A DNA stretch of 59,059 nt, taken from NCBI GenBank assembly GCA_903876625.1, contig CAIRAO010000035.1, forward strand, positions 1-59,059, read 5' to 3'. The notes below the pieces were generated by a model. That model was not told the origin of the DNA, searched no databases, and saw only the letters and a list, made by a program, of their open reading frames with translations. Numbering within the stretch: the stretch's first letter is position 1; each line of letters opens with the position of its first letter. Positions 46,277 through 56,005 of the stretch are shown in pieces. The position numbers were made by a program, and so were the translations under genes. The stretch is from an uncultured Gallionellaceae bacterium. Its GTDB lineage: Bacteria > Pseudomonadota > Gammaproteobacteria > Burkholderiales > Gallionellaceae.

Positions 46277-47025
46277 TGGATGATAGACAACTCATCCGCT
46301 ATAGTCGTCACATCATGTTGCCGCAGATCGACCTGGAAGGTCAGGAAAAACTGTTGGCCGGACATGTGCTACTGATCGGTGCCGGTGGGTTAGGCTCTCC
46401 TGCCAGTCTCTATCTGGCATCCGCAGGAGTTGGCAGGCTGACTATTTGCGATGGTGATGTTGTCGATCTGACTAACTTGCAACGCCAAATTGTGCATCGT
46501 GAAAGCACCATCGGTGTCAACAAGGCCGAATCAGCTCTCCGCGCGTTGGCCGAGATAAATTCTGATTGTAAAGTAACCGCGATACAACAGCGGGTGGACG
46601 AAGCGCAGCTGATGGAGTTGGTTAAGAACGCGGATGTGGTTGTGGATGCTTGCGATAATTTCACCACGCGCTATGCAGTCAATCGCGCGTGCGTTGCATT
46701 GCACAAACCCTTGGTGAGTGGAGCTGCAATTCGTTTCTCAGGCCAACTTGCTGTATTCGATATGCGGCAAGATGATTCTCCCTGCTACCACTGTCTTTTT
46801 CCCGAATCAGGTTCAGAAGAAGCAGAGAGCTGTGCGCTCATGGGCGTATTTGCACCGCTAACCGGAATGATCGGCAGTTTGCAAGCAGGCGAGGCAATTC
46901 GCCTGTTGACTAAAAAAACTAGCCCCTTGGCTGGTTCATTGGTATTGTTTGATGCGGATGGAATGGATTGGCAGAAGGTGAAGTTAACCAAAGACCCAAA
47001 CTGCAAAGTTTGTTCAACTACCTAA
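46276..47025 (+). CDS. moeB: Molybdopterin-synthase adenylyltransferase (MoeB/ThiF family, no rhodanese domain)
   Basis: RYSRHIMLPQIDLEGQEKLLAGHVLLIGAGGLGSPASLYLASAGVG. Confidence 0.92.
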   Translation: MDDRQLIRYSRHIMLPQIDLEGQEKLLAGHVLLIGAGGLGSPASLYLASAGVGRLTICDGDVVDLTNLQRQIVHRESTIGVNKAESALRALAEINSDCKVTAIQQRVDEAQLMELVKNADVVVDACDNFTTRYAVNRACVALHKPLVSGAAIRFSGQLAVFDMRQDDSPCYHCLFPESGSEEAESCALMGVFAPLTGMIGSLQAGEAIRLLTKKTSPLAGSLVLFDADGMDWQKVKLTKDPNCKVCSTT

Positions 47026-47117
47026 TGGATATTATGCACAATTCTCGATTATGTGAAGTGAATGTTGAAATCAGCAGCAATCGCTGATTGCCATTTTCGT
47101 GAGTAAATTAATGGGAT

Positions 47118-47621
47118 TTACTTGGTTTGATTCAACATGGGAAGATTGTTGTATCGAGTAAAGGTATTTCTTGTTTGTGGATCATAAACTCCAATCCGCC
47201 AAATACACCCTTTAGAAAGCTGAACACTAATGCGGAGATTTAACTTTTCTTCGCTTAAATCCCAGTAAAGCTGGGTAGAGTCACTGAGTACCGAGACTTT
47301 CAGTGTAGGTTTTCCCTCAAATAATTCCAACAGATTACTTTCATTTACAGCAATTGGTAAATCGTTTAGGCGCTTGATAAAACGCTTCTTATCCTCTGTT
47401 TTGAACTCATTGACGATATCTATCACATCATATCTTGCCAACATTCCAATCTGCCACTGCTCATGCGTGGCATTATTGTTGCAGACTTTACTGTCAATTG
47501 GTGACGAAAATGCAGGAGTTTGGTTCGCAATTAGCGCAAATAAAATAGCAAACCCTCGCAATATATTGCGCGACCTTCCAATTTTATGTTTCGATAATTT
47601 GCTGGTCAGCGAAATAGTCAT
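47118..47621 (-). CDS. Uncharacterised secreted protein
   Basis: N-terminal hydrophobic segment ILRGFAILFALIANQTPAFS; no family recognised. Confidence 0.5.
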   Translation of the reverse strand: MTISLTSKLSKHKIGRSRNILRGFAILFALIANQTPAFSSPIDSKVCNNNATHEQWQIGMLARYDVIDIVNEFKTEDKKRFIKRLNDLPIAVNESNLLELFEGKPTLKVSVLSDSTQLYWDLSEEKLNLRISVQLSKGCIWRIGVYDPQTRNTFTRYNNLPMLNQTK

Positions 47622-47869
47622 TAAGTTAGATATTTAATATTTCAGGTCCGGTGTAAAGTAACGCGATTACATTGTAATGGCAAACAATATAACAGTGGAT
47701 ATTTATGCCGCCGGTAGTTATTCAGATAAGCCAATACATACGTCCGCTTCACTCAGTTATCCTCCTGATTATTATTCACTTGCCCCGTCTGCACTTGGCC
47801 GACTTTGATGGTTCAGCATTTTACTCATTTTAGGTCTCTTGATGAAACAGAAGCAGGCATTCAACTTTA

Positions 47870-48010
47870 GGGAGCCTCTCTTAATTCAAATTTCGTTGCC
47901 ATACTGCGTTGCTCATAAACAAATACTCCTCACATATTAGTTATATGCGTCGTCTCAATTTCTTACTCGCGCCTTATCTGGCTTAGAAATTTGAATTACT
48001 AGAGGCTCCC
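47870..48010. mobile_element. 141-bp MITE-like element with about 24-bp terminal inverted repeats
   Basis: gggagcctctcttaattcaaattt ... aaatttgaattactagaggctccc; internal sequence shared with 42671-42800. Confidence 0.75.
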
Positions 48011-48144
48011 TTTAAGCATTAGGTTACCCCTTTTTTCATAATTCTAAGTGCAATTTAAGGAGGTACGAAAAAAAGCTTTTCAACATTACAATCTGATGTG
48101 GATCGGTCATTGAATTCATCTATATTGATAGTTTCATAGAAAGC

Positions 48145-48501
48145 TCAGTGCCGCCAAACCTTGTGTCTGAATGAAGCGGGTGCGTGCGAAAAAATTGCCG
48201 ACCACATCACAATCCCCCAAAACAGCGGTAGCCTTAGTTCAGCGTTCAAAGCCATCACCGCAACTAAGCATAGCTTGAACAATAACGAGGCTCCAGACCA
48301 TTCAAATAGCATGTTTGGTTTGTTCCACAGGTCAAGGGCAAACATGGCAAAGCCTGTTAATAGGACGGCGATTGATAGTTGATGCGACGAAACGGGCGCG
48401 CCCATTATTGCCGCACCCAGACTGATCACCGCAACTAGGTGCAAGCCGCGCAGAACGACGCTAAGCCAACGTAAAACAGGGTGATGAACGAAGTGTCTCA
48501 A
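48145..48501 (-). CDS. Small multi-TM membrane protein overlapping moeA2
   Basis: 118 aa, several hydrophobic segments; start overlaps moeA2 stop by 4 nt. Confidence 0.6.
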   Translation of the reverse strand: MRHFVHHPVLRWLSVVLRGLHLVAVISLGAAIMGAPVSSHQLSIAVLLTGFAMFALDLWNKPNMLFEWSGASLLFKLCLVAVMALNAELRLPLFWGIVMWSAIFSHAPASFRHKVWRH

Positions 48502-49709
48502 GGATGCCAGCCCGGCCCCGGCAGGAAGGTAATCATGTCGCCATTGGCTACTGAGGTACCTGCCGGAATCATCGAGACACCATCTGACCAGACCGCCGAC
48601 GAAATAATGGAAGAATCCTGATTAGGATAAATGTCGAGACCGCCTCTTTCGTTGCGGCGTACGCGCACGATTTCCATACGGTTGCCTTTAACCGTATAAC
48701 TAAAATCAGCACGCAGGGTGAAGGGTTTAGGTTCTATAAGAGCCAACCCTTGGCAACGTCGCAAAAAGGGCGCGACGAGCGTGAGCAAACCACACCAGAC
48801 TGAGACAGGATTGCCAGGTAAGCCAATGAATGCCGCCTCTTTGCCTTCGGTTTTCACACTTCCAAATGCCAGCGGTTTGCCTGGCTTTGAAGCGATCTTC
48901 CAGACATCGATATTTCCTTCTGCTTTGACTGCGGCAGTGACGTGATCCTCTTCTCCTTCTGACATGCCGCCACTGGTGACAATGAGATCTGCTTCACTGG
49001 CCGCGCGACGCAAAGCATCACGGGTGGCAAGTCGGTCATCGCGTATGATTCCCAAATCGATTACATCAACTCCCAAGCCATGCAGGAACCCCCGCATGAC
49101 ATATCGGTTAGAGTTATAAATGTGTCCAGGTGGCAGAGGTTGGCCTGGCATGATTAATTCGCTGCCGGTAAAAAAAATAGCAACTTTAAGTCGGCGGAAT
49201 ACTTTGACTTCAACAATCCCTACGGAAGCGGCGAACCCCATTGCAGCAGCAGAAAAATTACTTCCGGCAGGAAGAATTACATTGCCTGCGGTAATGTCAG
49301 AACCCTTAAGACGCACATGCTGTCCCAAAACAGGAGTTTGATTGACGATCACGAAATCTCCATCAACTTGGCAATCTTCCTGCATCACCACGGTATCTGC
49401 ACCATCCGGAATTTGAGCACCGGTAAAGATTCGTGCCGCACTAGCCGAAGCCAGCGGTTTTGCCACTTCACCCGCCGCTAATCTCTGGCTGACGGGTAGG
49501 CGCTTACTTATTTTAGTGAGGTCGTCGAGGCGAATTGCATAGCCATCCATAGCCGCATTGGAGAAAGGCGGTACAGTCATAGGGGAAATTAGTTCTTCAG
49601 CCAACACCCGACCATAAGAGTCAGCCAAGTCAACGACTTCTGTTTCTGAAACTGGATGCGCGGAGGCGAGCAATCTTGTCTTGGCTTCGCTAAAAGAAAG
49701 TATAGCCAT
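48498..49709 (-). CDS. Molybdopterin molybdenumtransferase MoeA (paralogue 2)
   Basis: VPPFSNAAMDGYAIRLDDL; FTGAQIPDGADTVVMQED; GLPGNPVSVWCGLLT. Confidence 0.94.
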   Translation of the reverse strand: MAILSFSEAKTRLLASAHPVSETEVVDLADSYGRVLAEELISPMTVPPFSNAAMDGYAIRLDDLTKISKRLPVSQRLAAGEVAKPLASASAARIFTGAQIPDGADTVVMQEDCQVDGDFVIVNQTPVLGQHVRLKGSDITAGNVILPAGSNFSAAAMGFAASVGIVEVKVFRRLKVAIFFTGSELIMPGQPLPPGHIYNSNRYVMRGFLHGLGVDVIDLGIIRDDRLATRDALRRAASEADLIVTSGGMSEGEEDHVTAAVKAEGNIDVWKIASKPGKPLAFGSVKTEGKEAAFIGLPGNPVSVWCGLLTLVAPFLRRCQGLALIEPKPFTLRADFSYTVKGNRMEIVRVRRNERGGLDIYPNQDSSIISSAVWSDGVSMIPAGTSVANGDMITFLPGPGWHP

Positions 49710-49848
49710 GAGCGGTTTGATTCCAACAATTAGATGATGATCGAATGTTACAGTAATTTTTTGACTTACTCGATAGTTCAACGGCAACCATGGTGCTACA
49801 ATACTTTCTTGCGGATTTTAATTCTGCTTGGCTAGGCGCCGATCTATC

Positions 49849-50850
49849 ATGGAAACACGCAATGACACCGCTGGTCTTATCGACCGATTTAATCGGAGAG
49901 TTGATTACCTGCGCGTTTCCGTCACCGACCGCTGCGACATGCGTTGCAGTTACTGTATTCCAAAACACTTTAAAGACTATGAAGATCCCATCGACTGGCT
50001 CACATTCGACGAACTGACGCAAGTCATACGGGTGTTCTCAACTCTCGGCGTACGTCGAGTGCGCTTGACCGGCGGCGAACCATTGTTGCGCCGCAACCTG
50101 CCAGACTTAGTGGGGCGAATCGCAGCACTACCTGGTATTTCCGACATTTCACTTTCGACAAACGGTGCGCGTCTGGATCGACAGGCAGAACCTTTGGTCA
50201 AGGCGGGCCTTAAGCGGGTCAACATCAGTCTGGATTCACTTGATCAAGGCTGCATTGAAAAGATCACCGGACGAGATGCATTGGATAGTGTGCTTAATGG
50301 CATTAAGGCAGCCGAGGTTGCCGGGCTCTCGCCAATCAAGATAAATATGGTCGTCATGGCGGGGGTAAATGATCACGAAATTGACCGCATGGCGGATTTT
50401 GCTTTCTCAGGTGGTTATATTCTGCGCCTGATCGAGTTGATGCCAATGGGTGATACTGCGCGTGGTCAGGTTGGGCTTGATTTAAGCACTGAGGTACGCG
50501 AAAAGCTGGTTAGTCGGTACGACCTTGTTCCCTCCGCAAGCGAACTCGGAGGAGGGCCTGCCGTGTATTGGGAGACTCGTGATGGTTCCGGCGCGGTCGG
50601 ATTCATCACGCCCATGTCGCAACATTTCTGCGCCACCTGTAATAGGGTTAGACTGACGGTGGAAGGCACATTACTGCTATGTCTTGGACAGGAACATAGC
50701 ATGGAGCTGCGACCATTACTTCGAGCCGGAATATCGGATCTTGAACTGGCCGACCAAATCAGACTGGCCATCGAACTGAAACCTGAACGCCACGAATTTC
50801 GCGAAGCGCCTCAAAAACTGGTGCGGGTGATGTCTCGAACAGGTGGGTAA
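49849..50850 (+). CDS. moaA: GTP 3',8-cyclase
   Basis: YLRVSVTDRCDMRCSYCIPK radical SAM; CATCNRVRLTVEGTLLLCLG; C-terminal GG. Confidence 0.96.
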   Translation: METRNDTAGLIDRFNRRVDYLRVSVTDRCDMRCSYCIPKHFKDYEDPIDWLTFDELTQVIRVFSTLGVRRVRLTGGEPLLRRNLPDLVGRIAALPGISDISLSTNGARLDRQAEPLVKAGLKRVNISLDSLDQGCIEKITGRDALDSVLNGIKAAEVAGLSPIKINMVVMAGVNDHEIDRMADFAFSGGYILRLIELMPMGDTARGQVGLDLSTEVREKLVSRYDLVPSASELGGGPAVYWETRDGSGAVGFITPMSQHFCATCNRVRLTVEGTLLLCLGQEHSMELRPLLRAGISDLELADQIRLAIELKPERHEFREAPQKLVRVMSRTGG

Positions 50851-50929
50851 GAGCTAACTAAAAGTGCAGTAACGTTAGACATTCATTCGCCAAGCCTTTA
50901 GACTTGCGCACTTTTTTACGGCTAGCTCC

Positions 50930-52570
50930 ATGTCCGACGACCTCGAATCAACAATAAAAGAACCCTTAGCTGTTCCGCGCGATCTGATTTCGCGAGAGGT
51001 GGCGCGCCGCCGCACCTTTGGCATCATTTCCCACCCAGATGCGGGTAAGACTACGCTCACTGAAAAACTCCTTTTGTTCTCGGGTGCTATCCAGATGGCG
51101 GGGACAGTGAAGGCCCGCAAAAGCGGGCGCCATGCCACCTCCGATTTTCTTGAGATTGAAAAGCAGCGCGGCATCTCGGTCGCCAGTTCGGTGATGCAGT
51201 TTGAGTACCGCGACCATGTGGTGAATCTTCTTGATACGCCGGGTCACCAGGATTTTTCCGAAGATACTTATCGCGTGCTCACCGCAGTTGACTCGGCGCT
51301 GATGGTGATCGACGCAGCAAAAGGTGTGGAAACGCAGACTATCAAACTGCTCAATGTGTGCCGCATGCGCAACACGCCTATCATTACCTTCATGAACAAG
51401 ATGGACCGCGAAGTTCGCAATTCACTGGATTTGCTGGACGAAGTGGAGTCGGTGCTTAACATACAATGTGCGCCGGTGACTTGGCCAATTGGCATGGGCA
51501 AAAGTTTTCGTGGCGTATATCACTTGTTGCGCGACGAGATCATGCTGTTTGCAGCGGGCGAGGAACGTGACACGCAGGAATTTGAGATCATCAAGGGTAT
51601 CGACAATCCACGCCTCGCAGAAATGTTTCCGCTGGAGATCGAGCAACTGAAAATGGAAGTTGAATTGGTGAAGGGCGCATCGCACCCTTTCGATCTGCAA
51701 CGTTTTCTTGATGGCAAGCAGACACCCGTGTTCTTCGGCTCGGCCATCAATAACTTCGGTGTGCGCGAGATTTTGAATGCACTACTGGACTGGGCACCTG
51801 CGCCGATCGAGCGCGATGCCACTGCGCGCAATGTGACTCCCACTGAGCAAGCATTCTCAGGATTTGTATTTAAGATCCAAGCCAACATGGATGCCAATCA
51901 CCGTGACCGCATCGCTTTTCTGCGCGTGTGTTCCGGGCATTTTGAACGCGGCATGAAGATAAAACATCTGCGCATCAATCGCGAGATACGCGTGTCAAAT
52001 GTCGTTACCTTTATGGCCGCATCGCGCGAGCAAGTTGAAGAAGCATACGCGGGTGACATCATCGGTTTGCCCAATCACGGCAATATGCAAATCGGTGATA
52101 GCTTTTCCGAAGGAGAGATCCTGCAATTTACCGGTATCCCGTATTTTGCACCGGACTTTTTCCGCTCAGTGCGTATAAGAAATCCAATCAAGGTAAAGCA
52201 GTTGCACAAAGGTTTGCAGCAACTTGGAGAAGAAGGCGCAGTACAAGTATTCAAGCCGCTGGATGGCGGTGATCTGATTCTGGGCGCGGTCGGTATGCTG
52301 CAGTTCGATGTGGTGGCCAGCCGTTTGCAAGGCGAGTACGGTGTGGATGCAATGTTCGAAGGCACCAGTACGACCAGCGCTCGCTGGGTTACTTGCGAAG
52401 ATAAAAAGATTCTCGCGGATTTCGAAAAAGCGTTATCACATAATCTCGCTATCGATGCTGCAGGTAACCTGGCATATCTCGCGCCGAACAACGTCAACCT
52501 TAAACTCACACAAGAGCGCTGGCCGAAAGTCGTTTTTCATACCACACGCGAACACGCGGTCAAGCTGTAA
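50930..52570 (+). CDS. prfC: Peptide chain release factor 3
   Basis: [45 protein letters not shown]. Confidence 0.97.
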   Translation: MSDDLESTIKEPLAVPRDLISREVARRRTFGIISHPDAGKTTLTEKLLLFSGAIQMAGTVKARKSGRHATSDFLEIEKQRGISVASSVMQFEYRDHVVNLLDTPGHQDFSEDTYRVLTAVDSALMVIDAAKGVETQTIKLLNVCRMRNTPIITFMNKMDREVRNSLDLLDEVESVLNIQCAPVTWPIGMGKSFRGVYHLLRDEIMLFAAGEERDTQEFEIIKGIDNPRLAEMFPLEIEQLKMEVELVKGASHPFDLQRFLDGKQTPVFFGSAINNFGVREILNALLDWAPAPIERDATARNVTPTEQAFSGFVFKIQANMDANHRDRIAFLRVCSGHFERGMKIKHLRINREIRVSNVVTFMAASREQVEEAYAGDIIGLPNHGNMQIGDSFSEGEILQFTGIPYFAPDFFRSVRIRNPIKVKQLHKGLQQLGEEGAVQVFKPLDGGDLILGAVGMLQFDVVASRLQGEYGVDAMFEGTSTTSARWVTCEDKKILADFEKALSHNLAIDAAGNLAYLAPNNVNLKLTQERWPKVVFHTTREHAVKL

Positions 52571-52785
52571 TGCAACAACTTAAATTCAAGTTGCGTGGAG
52601 AGTTCGTTGAATTAAACCAACTGCTCAAACTGTCTGGAGTTTGCGACAGTGGCGGTGCAGGCAAGATGCTCGTTGCGGAAGGCGTTGTTTCTGTCGATGG
52701 AAATAAAGAGCTACGTAAAACTGCCAAAATTCGAGCCGGACAAGTCGTTACTTTGGGCGATGTGCAGATTGATGTGGTGCTTTGA
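52570..52785 (+). CDS. YbcJ-like S4 RNA-binding protein
   Basis: FVELNQLLKLSGVCDSGGAGKMLVAEGVVSVDGNKELRKTAKIRAGQVV. Confidence 0.85.
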   Translation: MQQLKFKLRGEFVELNQLLKLSGVCDSGGAGKMLVAEGVVSVDGNKELRKTAKIRAGQVVTLGDVQIDVVL

Positions 52786-52809
52786 ATCTGAAAAGTAAAT
52801 TCAAGAGTT

Positions 52810-52880
52810 CGTCACACCGACGCAAGCCGGTTTCCAGTTTGATTAAAACACTGGATTCCGGGTCAAGCCCGGAATGACGG
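52810..52880. repeat. Palindromic repeat (ctggattccgggtcaagcccggaatgacgg type)
   Basis: cgtcacaccgacgcaagccggtttccag ... ctggattccgggtcaagcccggaatgacgg. Confidence 0.7.
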
Positions 52881-52890
52881 TGATTTAAAG

Positions 52891-53304
52891 ATGTTATACA
52901 TTGCCCACAACGTCACCATCCCGGAGCGCGAGATTGATTTGACCGCAGTGCGCGCACAAGGTGCGGGCGGGCAAAACGTTAACAAGGTTTCCAGTGCCGT
53001 GCATTTGCGTTTTGATGTGAATACATCGTCATTGCCGCCAGAGTTTAAGCAGCGTTTGTTTCAACTCAATGATCAGCGCATCACCAAAGACGGTGTGGTT
53101 ATCATCAAGGCGCAGGAGTTTCGCAGCCAGGATAAAAATCGAGGAGAAGCCTTGCGACGCCTTAAAGAATTGGTGCAGAGCATTGCGGTATTGCCGACGA
53201 TTCGACGCTCGACAAAGCCGACGCGCAGTTCGCAAAAGAAGCGCGTGGAGAGCAAGGTAAAGCGTGGCGCAACGAAGTTGTTGCGTGGCAGAGTCATTGA
53301 ATGA
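52891..53304 (+). CDS. arfB: Alternative ribosome-rescue factor ArfB (YaeJ)
   Basis: VRAQGAGGQNVNKVSSAVHLRFD GGQ motif; basic C-terminal tail. Confidence 0.95.
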   Translation: MLYIAHNVTIPEREIDLTAVRAQGAGGQNVNKVSSAVHLRFDVNTSSLPPEFKQRLFQLNDQRITKDGVVIIKAQEFRSQDKNRGEALRRLKELVQSIAVLPTIRRSTKPTRSSQKKRVESKVKRGATKLLRGRVIE

Positions 53305-53336
53305 CTGAATAAATGATCAATTTGGAATAAATACTC

Positions 53337-53891
53337 ATGGCAATCAAGGCAACTATCTTTAAAGCCAATCTGCAAATTGCGGATATGGAACGTCACTATT
53401 ATCAGGATCACGTGTTGACACTTGCCAGACATCCGTCCGAAACGGATGAGCGCATGATGGTGCGCCTGCTTGCGTTTGCGTTGCATGCACACGAGTATCT
53501 GGAATTCGGTCAGGGCATGACCAACGACGACGAGGCGGATCTATGGAAGAAAGATTTAACCGGTTCGATTGAGCTATGGATCGATGTCGGTATCCCAGAT
53601 GAGAAATTGATTCGCAAAGCCTGTGGACGTTCCAATCAGGTGGTGGTGTACTGCTATGGCGGTCGGGTGGCTGATATGTGGTTTGCGAAAGACAGTGCCC
53701 AGTTCACACGGCAGAAGAATCTCACCATTATTAATCTCCCTTCAGTGAGTTCGCAGGCGCTGGCAAAATTATCTCAACGTAATATGAATTTGCAATGCAC
53801 AATTCAGGACGGGCAGGTTTGGTTAAGTGATGGTGCAATAAGTGTACAAGTGGAGCGAGTGACTTTGAAAGCGGCTGAAGTTAAAGTATAA
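53337..53891 (+). CDS. yaeQ: YaeQ family protein
   Basis: MAIKATIFKANLQIADMERHYYQDHVLTLARHPSETDERMMVRLLAFAL. Confidence 0.95.
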   Translation: MAIKATIFKANLQIADMERHYYQDHVLTLARHPSETDERMMVRLLAFALHAHEYLEFGQGMTNDDEADLWKKDLTGSIELWIDVGIPDEKLIRKACGRSNQVVVYCYGGRVADMWFAKDSAQFTRQKNLTIINLPSVSSQALAKLSQRNMNLQCTIQDGQVWLSDGAISVQVERVTLKAAEVKV

Positions 53892-53973
53892 GTGTAAGCT
53901 ACCGATGGTGGTGACCTCAGTGTATAAATTCCACACTTATGCTTGAGAGACAAATGAATCATGTAGAAAGCCA

Positions 53974-54402
53974 ATGATGCAATCTATTGATGCTTGGGAT
54001 AGTATCCCTGATTCTAAAAGAAAAGACAGGCGCTACCGGGCTCGCTGGAAAGTGATGCTCGTGTTTGGTGGCGCATCAAAGATACCAAACTTCCAAACCC
54101 TGATTCATGACCTTTCTTCGACTGGGATGTCAGTCCAGTACCATTCAGAGGTAAAAGCTCATACAGTCCTGACTATTCTATTGGCACTTCCACCCAAAGA
54201 TGGAGTTCCTCGAAAGGTCATCAAGTTGAAGGCGGAAGTAAAGTCATCGATTCCTTTTCGAGGCGGTTTTCGTCTTGGAATGATCTTCGTTCCGGATGCA
54301 GAACTAGACAACTTGAGGCAACGCCTTAAAACTTATATTGTTTCCGATGACATGCTTTGCACTGACCCTGAAGCAGAAGAGTTACCGAAATTGAATTTTT
54401 AA
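53974..54402 (+). CDS. PilZ-like domain protein
   Basis: KRKDRRYRARWKVML...LIHDLSSTGMSVQYHSEV. Confidence 0.7.
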   Translation: MMQSIDAWDSIPDSKRKDRRYRARWKVMLVFGGASKIPNFQTLIHDLSSTGMSVQYHSEVKAHTVLTILLALPPKDGVPRKVIKLKAEVKSSIPFRGGFRLGMIFVPDAELDNLRQRLKTYIVSDDMLCTDPEAEELPKLNF

Positions 54403-54434
54403 ACTTACTCGTTAATTCTGAATAGTTCTGAAAC

Positions 54435-55142
54435 TTAAGCTAATCCTGCTAGATATTGCTTGCGCCGAGTTTCGGGAAAACGTTCGATAGCATACCTTAA
54501 CATTGTGCGCGGCATAGAATGGTAGTGCGCTCGCAAAAATTCTTCTTCCGTAGCTTGGTCGCGTTTTCCCACCTCACGTAACATCCATCCCACTGCTTTG
54601 TGAATGAGATCGTGGCTGTCGCTTAATAATTGTTTGGAAATTAACAGCGTATCAGTAAATTCGTTGCGTCGAATAAAACAGAATGTGGAAATAATAGCGA
54701 TGCGCCGTTCCCATAGGGAGTCAGAAGCGACTAGTTGATAGAGCGGTTGACGGGAACGCGTGGAAAGAAAATCGCCGACAATATTCGGCGCGCTTACATC
54801 CACCAAGTCCCAGTTGTTGATAAAGAGTGTATGAGTTAGATAAAGATCGTAGGCTCCTTCTTTCGAACTATCGTCGCCATGTTGATAAAAATCGATCAGT
54901 AGTAACAGGGCAAATAAACGCTCTTCATGAAATTTGGATTTTAATAATTTGGCAATCACTTCCAACGGAGTGTTACGAAATATTTTGACCAAGCCACGCA
55001 AAATCGGTACTTTAATACCAAGGAAAATATCGCCTTCGCCATATTGTCCCGGTGCAGTTTTGAAGAAGCCCTGTGATATGCGCGCAGTTGCAGGGTCAGC
55101 AATAGCACGCAGTTGATTTTGAATGGTCTTTAGCGTGGCCAT
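54435..55142 (-). CDS. AlkD-like DNA alkylation repair protein
   Basis: GIKVPILRGLVKIFRNTPLEVIAKLLKSKFHEERLFALLLLIDFY; NNWDLVDVSAPNIVGDFL. Confidence 0.9.
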   Translation of the reverse strand: MATLKTIQNQLRAIADPATARISQGFFKTAPGQYGEGDIFLGIKVPILRGLVKIFRNTPLEVIAKLLKSKFHEERLFALLLLIDFYQHGDDSSKEGAYDLYLTHTLFINNWDLVDVSAPNIVGDFLSTRSRQPLYQLVASDSLWERRIAIISTFCFIRRNEFTDTLLISKQLLSDSHDLIHKAVGWMLREVGKRDQATEEEFLRAHYHSMPRTMLRYAIERFPETRRKQYLAGLA

Positions 55143-55160
55143 ATTGCAATTGCCGAGTTA

Positions 55161-55979
55161 CTATCCGAATTGATAGGCTGAAACTGCTTTGCCCATTAAC
55201 AGCTCTTGGTAACAAATGTACCCTGCATCCTTGTTTGCCGCGGCTGCTACAACCATTAAGGGCAAAAGGTGTTCGCTTCGCGGATGGCAAGAACGCGCTC
55301 CCGGGGCTGTCTCCCAGTTTGTTAACTGATGTTCGCGTTCGGTGGAGTCAGCGCTGATGGCATTACCAAGCCATTTATCGAAATCTACAGAAGCCTTGTT
55401 GGCAGAAGCATCGGGAACAAAGAACTCACGCAGGTTGTGATAACTTAAGCCGCTACCGATGATGAGCACTCCCTCGTTACGTAACGGTGATAAAGCGTGA
55501 CCGATGGCAATATGAGCCGCCGGATCAGGGTCGTGCCTCAGTGAAAGTTGCACAATGGGTATATCAGCGTCCGGGTAGATGAGTTTAAACGGGATGAATA
55601 CGCCGTGATCAAGACCGCGCTCGTGTTCTTGGAGAGATGAAATTCCAGCCTGCTTAAGTAATGCCTGTATGCGAGTACCTAACTCTGGAGATCCGGAGGC
55701 GGGGTAAGTCAAACGATAGGTGTGTTCCGGAAATCCGTAATAGTCATAAAGAAGTGAATATTTTTCCGAAGCCAATACTGTTGGTTCGGCGCATTCCCAG
55801 TGTGCGGAAATGACAAGAACGGCTTTCGGACGCGAACCTATCATTTTCGGAATGCCGCGCAAAAAAGCTTCCATACCATTCCACATTGTTGCTGGAAAAC
55901 CCGGCATCGGATCCATAAAGAAACAAGGCCCGCCCCCGTGAGGGATGTAGAGAGTTGGTAAACTCGCAGATGAGTTCAT
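55161..55979 (-). CDS. DODA-type extradiol aromatic ring-opening dioxygenase (YgiD-like)
   Basis: TLYIPHGGGPCFFMDP; VISAHWECAEPTVL; LDHGVFIPFKLIYPDADIPIVQLSL. Confidence 0.9.
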   Translation of the reverse strand: MNSSASLPTLYIPHGGGPCFFMDPMPGFPATMWNGMEAFLRGIPKMIGSRPKAVLVISAHWECAEPTVLASEKYSLLYDYYGFPEHTYRLTYPASGSPELGTRIQALLKQAGISSLQEHERGLDHGVFIPFKLIYPDADIPIVQLSLRHDPDPAAHIAIGHALSPLRNEGVLIIGSGLSYHNLREFFVPDASANKASVDFDKWLGNAISADSTEREHQLTNWETAPGARSCHPRSEHLLPLMVVAAAANKDAGYICYQELLMGKAVSAYQFG

Positions 55980-56005
55980 ATTGACTTTATCTCACATTAG
56001 TATTT

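Noticed and set aside
53883-53944. Imperfect inverted repeat aagtataagtgt/acacttatgctt around the yaeQ-PilZ gap
   Set aside because: Arms only about 12 bp with a long loop; likely a weak terminator or chance.
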